A stretch of DNA of 64,000 nucleotides from Flavobacteriales bacterium (GTDB lineage: Bacteria; Bacteroidota; Bacteroidia; NS11-12g; UBA9320), in assembly GCA_020635355.1 (NCBI GenBank), contig JACJZW010000005.1, positions 1 to 64,000 on the forward strand, read 5' to 3'. Shown here piece by piece: positions 59,181 to 64,000 of this stretch. Position 1 is the stretch's first letter. Each line of letters begins with the position of its first letter. The position numbers and the translations under genes are program-made. Under the pieces are notes generated by a model. The model had not been told where the DNA came from, ran no database searches, and saw only the letters and a list, made by a program, of their open reading frames with translations.

Positions 59181-62100
59181 TTAGTGAAGAACAACTCGTT
59201 GGTTGAACACTTTGCCGTTCACAACCATGCGAACGAAGTAAACTCCGCTGGCAGCATCGTGAAGGTCAATGGTGTACGTTCCTTTTTGGAGGTGATCATT
59301 CACAACATCAGTTACCTTGTTACCCAACATGTCATATACACCGAGGTTAACCATTTCATTGGATGGAAGGTCAACTTTGATGTTGAACACACCGTTAGAT
59401 GGGTTCGGGTAAACAGTCATCAAGTTTTCGCTGTTGATTTCTTCAACACTTGACTGAGTGATGTAAGCTCGGCTTACTTCAACAATCAGTGTGAATGGCG
59501 CAGAAACGTTACCTGATTTATCTGATGTTTCAAACACGGCGGCGTAGATACCTTCTTCATAGAAGTTTACGTCATTGTAAACAACTTTTACGTTGCTGAA
59601 CAAGTCGGTAGGACCGTCGTAGTTATCACTCATTTTGAGGTAGTCTGTCAATGCTACGCTTGAGAACAGACCCAAGCGGGCAATCGGACCGAATTTACCA
59701 GAGATAACTGGCTTTTCTCCGTCGTAAACACGTACCCAACGCTTGCGAACGGTTACGTTACCAGATGCGTCAGTTGCGGTATAGGTATCTGTATACAATC
59801 CGAGGATGTATGGGTTTACGTTGGTAGAACGAGTCAACGATACCTGAGTATTGTCGTACAAGTTATCCGAAACGCTAGGCTCAACCGGAGTGTACTTGGC
59901 GTTTACAGAGTGGTAAACGGTGTCCAAGGTGTTCAAGTTGATCACAGGAGCTACGTAATCTTCAACAACGTAATCAATTACCAACGTAGTTGCGTTACCC
60001 GACTCATCTGTAGCAACGTAAGTTACCGTGGTTGTACTTTTTACACGAGTGTCAACATCGGCTTCGCCCTGAGCATTGCTAGGAGAGATTACATAATCGA
60101 ACATAGGTCCGAATGTTCCGTTGTTGTAGTTATCATTAGGTACGGTACGGTCAACAAATACAGACTGAAGTTGAACGTTAACCACCCATCGATCGTTCAC
60201 TTTGATCTTCTCATCGTTGTCGATCGTTGGGAATACCTGGTCACGTACAATTACCTCACGAGATTCAGTTGCGGTATTACCCTGTGCATCCTGAACAGTG
60301 TAGGTCAATGTATAGGTGCCAATTTTAAAGGTGTTAACCGTTCCTGATACTTGAACAGCTGTTTCCAGATTTCCGTCAGTAGCATCTGTCGCAGTCCAAC
60401 CGGCTTCAGAATATGTACCGGTGATTACATCGATGTATTCTGGATTGTTTCCTTTCAGCGTCAACACTGGAGGAGACTGGTCAACAACCACATAAACTAC
60501 TCGTGTTACACATGGAGCATCGTTTCCAGATGCATCCTCCACACAGTAGGTCACATAATAGATACCAGCAGCAGATGCATCAACGTCTGATGTAGTTACC
60601 ATTCTGGAGGTAATGTCACCTTCTGTTGGGTCAGTAGCAATGGCTCCTGAATCGTTGTAGGTACTACCCAATTCAACGTATACAGTGTCATCACCTCTTA
60701 ATGTGATGTATGGTGTGGTGTTGTCGTTAGCCAACACAATGGCGTAATCTTCGAATTCACCAATACGGTTAGCATTCTTGATTCCGCTTGACGCACCACA
60801 TGGTACGTTAGGATCATTATTATAGCTGGTTCCAATACGCATTCTGGTCTTACCCTCGAATGAGTTTTTCAAATCAGGTACCGTAAACGTTCCGGTGAAT
60901 GACGCTGAGTTGGAAGCCGATTCGCTGGCAACCAATTCTCCGTTGTCATCAAAGTCACCATCAATGTTCCAATCGATCCAAACCTTACGTGTCATTTTAT
61001 TCACGGTAGTTTTACGACCGAGTGTTACGTGATATGTTCCACCAAACGACAGCGTTGGAGCTGGCAGATCAGTGGTGTAATCTGAATAGGTAGATTCTGC
61101 AGAGGTGTTTTCCAAAATAGCGTTACGAGGAGTCGCATCATCTTCTAACAATACGCTGTTGATGGCAACGTCAGCACTGCTGGTTACGCTGATCAACGGC
61201 TTACAGTAATCAATTACAATGATGTATTGATCCTTAATTACCTGAGCATAGGAAACAGTAGAATCAGAAGGAGACAAGTTATTCCAACCTTTCAAAGACA
61301 CAGTGTATTTACCTGGCGCAGAGAAGGTCATGATAGGATTACGTGAGTTTTTGTTCGTTCCATCGGCAAACTGTACCGTGTTGCCAGGGAAGAACGTCCA
61401 CTCGAATGTATTAGCCTTATCTGTTTCGGCCGTGAATTCAACCTTATCACCGGCTTTAGGACGACGCTCATCCGCTGTGAAGTCCAATTCCGCTTTTGAC
61501 GTGATTGGTGCCACTACAACATTTTTACAGAATTTGTCTTTCCCGGCGCATGTTTCAACGGTCAAACAAATGCTGTACGTTTTATTGGAGAAGAAGATGT
61601 TCTCCATATCCTGGTTGTTGGATTCAATAGATCCATCAACTTCCCAGGCATAAGAAACTTCTCCCAATGCATTTTGGCTGGTGTTGGTAAAGTTGTTCCA
61701 AACCGCGTTGTACATGGTGTCTGCAGATTCAAATGATGCAACTGGGGCAGCTTGTGTTCCAACCGTTGCATTCCAATGTGCACGGAATCCTTCATCCGTT
61801 GCAGTACCAGTAGAGTTCCAAAGCAGGTATAATCCACCAGACTTAGCAACCAAGGCAGTTGTTGGAGGATTGGCAGATGTAAATCCGGTACCGGGGTGCA
61901 ATGGTTTACCCGTTGCATCCTGACCATCATATACTTTCAGGTTCACATTGCTCTTCACCTTCCATGAATCGAAGGTGAAGGTAATAGACGTTGCTCCACA
62001 AGGTGCAATCAAGGCATCCAGGTTGGCTTCAGGAGACGCATAATTTCCTGATCCGTCATCTTTATTTTTAATGGTACCAGCTTCACAGGTAATAACGTTT

Positions 62101-63329
62101 CCAGGAATACCAGTTACCGTACCAGGACCCATTTCAACGTCGCAACCTTTGGTTACTTCGATGTAATCTGTTTTAATCAACGTTTGTGAAGCTCCTACAT
62201 CATTAGATGAGGTAAGACCAACACTCCATTTTCCTACATCCGGGAATCCAGGGATTCCTTTTGCGGTAAATACTTCTGGGTTTTGATTAACGGTTTCGTC
62301 ACCACCACGTAAATCTGGGTAGTCGTCTCCGTCAATTCGGGAATTTGCAGAATCCGTTCCATGTCCCTGGAAGAGGAACCAGTCCCAGTAAATGGCACCG
62401 TTGGTAGAAAGATCTGTTAATTGGAAGGTATTGTAAAGCTCAACCTTGTTTTTGTCGGAAATGAAATCCGCAACTGGAGGAGCGGTTGGTTTAATGATCG
62501 TCAAACAGTGAACAACAGAGTCGCGTCCGAGACAGTTCTCAGAGAACAAACGGATGCAGTAGGTTCCTGTTGAGTTGAATTTATGCACAGCATCGGTTGT
62601 GGTGTACTCAATAGTTCCATCGTCTCCAATGTCCCAACCGTGATAGAGGTAACCAGCTTGATTGGCATTGGTGAGTTTAACCGGTGTTTTTACAAACGCG
62701 GTGTCTTCCACGTGAAAACCAGCGGCCAACGAACCGGAGGTAGCCAATGCAATGGTGTAATCCTCTGTTTCACCATACAATACGCTGGTACACGCCATAC
62801 CGGATGACCACTGGCCGGATCCGGAATACTGCGAGCGCATACGTAAACGAGTTGCTCCAGTTTTGATGTTGGAGCAGCTCAGAGTGAAGGTGTAGGTGTT
62901 TACTGTGTTGGTGTTCATCACCGCCCATCCGTTGGAGATGTACTCACCGGCATCGTCGAAGTCACCGTCACCTGTAATGTCAATCCATACACCCAAATAG
63001 GTTTGGTACGTAGGACCACCACCCACTTTCAAGGTGTAGGATGATCCACCATTCAACGTAAATGAAGGAGTGGAAGACATCAACGTGTAATTAGGAACAG
63101 CTGTTTGATTACAACCGTCATTTGACTTGGCAAACAACGAGTTACCGTTGTTTAACACTTCAACAGATCCAATGTACATGTTGTACGTTGGACAACCGGT
63201 TGACGTGTGGCTCACCGAACAATACTGCGCAAAGGCAGAAACACCTGAAAAAATAAGGGTAACCAACAGAGCAAACCATCGCCCAGGTAAGCGGGTGGCG
63301 TGCTTGAAAAGAGTAAGATTGTTGTTCAT
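59181..63329 (-). CDS. Giant GEVED/CUB/DUF5011 surface protein with T9SS sorting domain (copy 2)
   Basis: The protein has 1382 residues. The signal peptide ends VSAFAQYCS. The order of domains is as in the gene at 54786: GEVED (about 105-190, GVWIDITGDGDFDDAGEY to YGETEDYTIAL), PKD-like, CUB-like (KVYDGQDATGKPLHPG), PKD-like, second GEVED, DUF5011/HYR-type repeats and a T9SS sorting domain (TVYPNPSNGVFNIK, NLGVYDMLGNKV, ASGVYFVRMVVNG). The first GEVED domain is quite different from copy 1, while the rest is close, indicating tandem duplication with replacement or fast change at the N-terminus. The promoter-like element at 63400 matches that of the sigma operon at 54664. Confidence 0.92.
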   Translation of the reverse strand: MNNNLTLFKHATRLPGRWFALLVTLIFSGVSAFAQYCSVSHTSTGCPTYNMYIGSVEVLNNGNSLFAKSNDGCNQTAVPNYTLMSSTPSFTLNGGSSYTLKVGGGPTYQTYLGVWIDITGDGDFDDAGEYISNGWAVMNTNTVNTYTFTLSCSNIKTGATRLRMRSQYSGSGQWSSGMACTSVLYGETEDYTIALATSGSLAAGFHVEDTAFVKTPVKLTNANQAGYLYHGWDIGDDGTIEYTTTDAVHKFNSTGTYCIRLFSENCLGRDSVVHCLTIIKPTAPPVADFISDKNKVELYNTFQLTDLSTNGAIYWDWFLFQGHGTDSANSRIDGDDYPDLRGGDETVNQNPEVFTAKGIPGFPDVGKWSVGLTSSNDVGASQTLIKTDYIEVTKGCDVEMGPGTVTGIPGNVITCEAGTIKNKDDGSGNYASPEANLDALIAPCGATSITFTFDSWKVKSNVNLKVYDGQDATGKPLHPGTGFTSANPPTTALVAKSGGLYLLWNSTGTATDEGFRAHWNATVGTQAAPVASFESADTMYNAVWNNFTNTSQNALGEVSYAWEVDGSIESNNQDMENIFFSNKTYSICLTVETCAGKDKFCKNVVVAPITSKAELDFTADERRPKAGDKVEFTAETDKANTFEWTFFPGNTVQFADGTNKNSRNPIMTFSAPGKYTVSLKGWNNLSPSDSTVSYAQVIKDQYIIVIDYCKPLISVTSSADVAINSVLLEDDATPRNAILENTSAESTYSDYTTDLPAPTLSFGGTYHVTLGRKTTVNKMTRKVWIDWNIDGDFDDNGELVASESASNSASFTGTFTVPDLKNSFEGKTRMRIGTSYNNDPNVPCGASSGIKNANRIGEFEDYAIVLANDNTTPYITLRGDDTVYVELGSTYNDSGAIATDPTEGDITSRMVTTSDVDASAAGIYYVTYCVEDASGNDAPCVTRVVYVVVDQSPPVLTLKGNNPEYIDVITGTYSEAGWTATDATDGNLETAVQVSGTVNTFKIGTYTLTYTVQDAQGNTATESREVIVRDQVFPTIDNDEKIKVNDRWVVNVQLQSVFVDRTVPNDNYNNGTFGPMFDYVISPSNAQGEADVDTRVKSTTTVTYVATDESGNATTLVIDYVVEDYVAPVINLNTLDTVYHSVNAKYTPVEPSVSDNLYDNTQVSLTRSTNVNPYILGLYTDTYTATDASGNVTVRKRWVRVYDGEKPVISGKFGPIARLGLFSSVALTDYLKMSDNYDGPTDLFSNVKVVYNDVNFYEEGIYAAVFETSDKSGNVSAPFTLIVEVSRAYITQSSVEEINSENLMTVYPNPSNGVFNIKVDLPSNEMVNLGVYDMLGNKVTDVVNDHLQKGTYTIDLHDAASGVYFVRMVVNGKVFNQRVVLH

Positions 63330-63399
63330 AAAATCTGGAAGTTAAATACTACTTTACTTTTTTGTCTTAAACCAACCGGCCATGGGCACGGTTACTTAA

Positions 63400-63427
63400 A
63401 TGGACACCGAATCTATAAAAGGTTGCA
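63400..63427 (-). promoter_or_regulatory. Candidate ECF promoter of the giant surface protein
   Basis: On the minus strand TGCAACCTTTT, seven bases, then CGGTGTCCAT; the two blocks are 21 bases apart start-to-start, as at 54685-54712. The predicted leader is about 65 bases. The rest of 63330-63599 holds no gene, only a TCCAACA/TGTTGGA hairpin (63521-63527 and 63541-63547). Confidence 0.55.
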
Positions 63428-63599
63428 GACATTTTCTTAAAATTCTCATGATAATCATCTAATTCACTGATAATGTGTAGCATAAGTTCTATAAAAACTG
63501 TGATTTAAGTATTTTGGCCATCCAACAATACTTGTATCCGTGTTGGACATAATTTTTATCACCTGTCTTTTTTCATGTGCGGTGCGCTAATTTGCCGGT

Positions 63600-64000
63600 A
63601 TGAATCAACCCGCATCCGATTTTCAACTTCTGAACCCTGAACAGCAACGTGCCGTGACCACCATTGATGGTCCTGTATTGGTTATTGCCGGTCCGGGAAC
63701 GGGCAAGACTCAGATTCTTGCCCATCGGATCGCGTATATTCTTGAGCAAACGGATACCTCCACGGAAAATATCCTATGTCTGACCTATACCGATGCCGGC
63801 ACCGTGGCCATGAAGCAACGATTGCTTCGATACATCGGGCCGGAGGCCCACCGCATCAGTGTACATACCTTTCACGGATTCTGTAATCGAGTAATTCAGG
63901 AACGCCCCGAGGAGTTTAATCATCGTAACCTCCAACCCCTTAATGATCTGGAGCGCTATCAGTACCTGCATGATCTTGCCATCAACCTTCCACAGGATCA
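63600..64000 (+). CDS. UvrD/Rep-family DNA helicase, N-terminal part (cut by the window end)
   Basis: An ATG at 63600 opens a frame that runs to the last base, about 133 codons. It begins with the Q-motif LLNPEQQRAVTTIDGP, then Walker A VIAGPGTGKTQILAHRIAYIL, motif Ia ILCLTYTDAGTVAMKQRL and ISVHTFHGFCNRVI. These are the first motifs of superfamily 1A helicases (UvrD, PcrA, AddA-like). The first motif and the DAGT in place of the more usual NKAA suggest a divergent UvrD/AdnA-type enzyme, perhaps of the PD-(D/E)XK-fused kind; the C-terminal part is outside the window. Confidence 0.88.
   Translation, partial: MNQPASDFQLLNPEQQRAVTTIDGPVLVIAGPGTGKTQILAHRIAYILEQTDTSTENILCLTYTDAGTVAMKQRLLRYIGPEAHRISVHTFHGFCNRVIQERPEEFNHRNLQPLNDLERYQYLHDLAINLPQD

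Overview
The window reads as chromosomal DNA of a member of the Bacteroidota, most likely a Flavobacteriia-type or Crocinitomicaceae/Cryomorphaceae-type lineage; I cannot fix the genus. The signs are the gliding lipoprotein GldH, five proteins ending in type IX secretion (T9SS) sorting domains, LytS/LytTR regulators with two-component propellers, a menaquinone pathway, weak or absent Shine-Dalgarno sequences, and many copies of the Bacteroidota -7 promoter box TAnnTTTG just upstream of genes. No rRNA, tRNA or CRISPR array was seen. Layout: 0.2-6.6 kb holds a DUF1493 acyl-carrier-like gene, an ECF sigma / anti-sigma / periplasmic sensor operon, an exonuclease-GIY-YIG fusion and mfd. 6.6-8.5 kb is an accessory patch: a candidate structured ncRNA with its own promoter and terminator, an IS110-family element and short intergenic repeats. 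8.5-14.8 kb (minus strand) carries a Kir-type K+ channel, kynureninase, a WG-repeat protein, an outer-membrane barrel, lpd, gldH and a T9SS cargo protein. 14.9-22.1 kb has moaA, moeA, tonB, an EGF/C2-like lipoprotein, an ECF sigma factor with a barrel-fused membrane protein, and a small T9SS cargo protein. 22.2-30.0 kb is a LytS/LytTR signalling operon followed by an MBOAT/AlgX-like O-acetylation pair. 30.0-39.6 kb contains a hydrolase-like lipoprotein, radA, an ExbB/ExbD operon, a polyprenyl synthase, ybjQ, a TauE exporter, moaD, moaE and a DEAD-box helicase. 39.6-50.4 kb holds a menD-menB-moaC-mobA-moeB operon, sucB, an OxyR-like regulator, thiL and comF. 50.4-63.3 kb holds an ECF sigma / barrel / T9SS-cargo operon and two giant, largely duplicated T9SS surface proteins. 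The window ends inside a UvrD-type helicase gene. How the genes work together: seven molybdenum cofactor genes lie in three groups and one group shares an operon with menaquinone genes, which suggests respiration with a molybdoenzyme encoded elsewhere. The most interesting possible system is at 50.4-54.7 kb. There an ECF sigma factor is followed, with 4-base overlaps, by a protein joining an anti-sigma-like cytoplasmic segment, one transmembrane helix, a periplasmic linker and an outer-membrane barrel, and then by a T9SS cargo protein. The promoter-like sequence of this sigma gene recurs, with identical spacing, upstream of the giant surface protein at 59-63 kb. A similar sigma/barrel pair lies at 19.1-21.2 kb.
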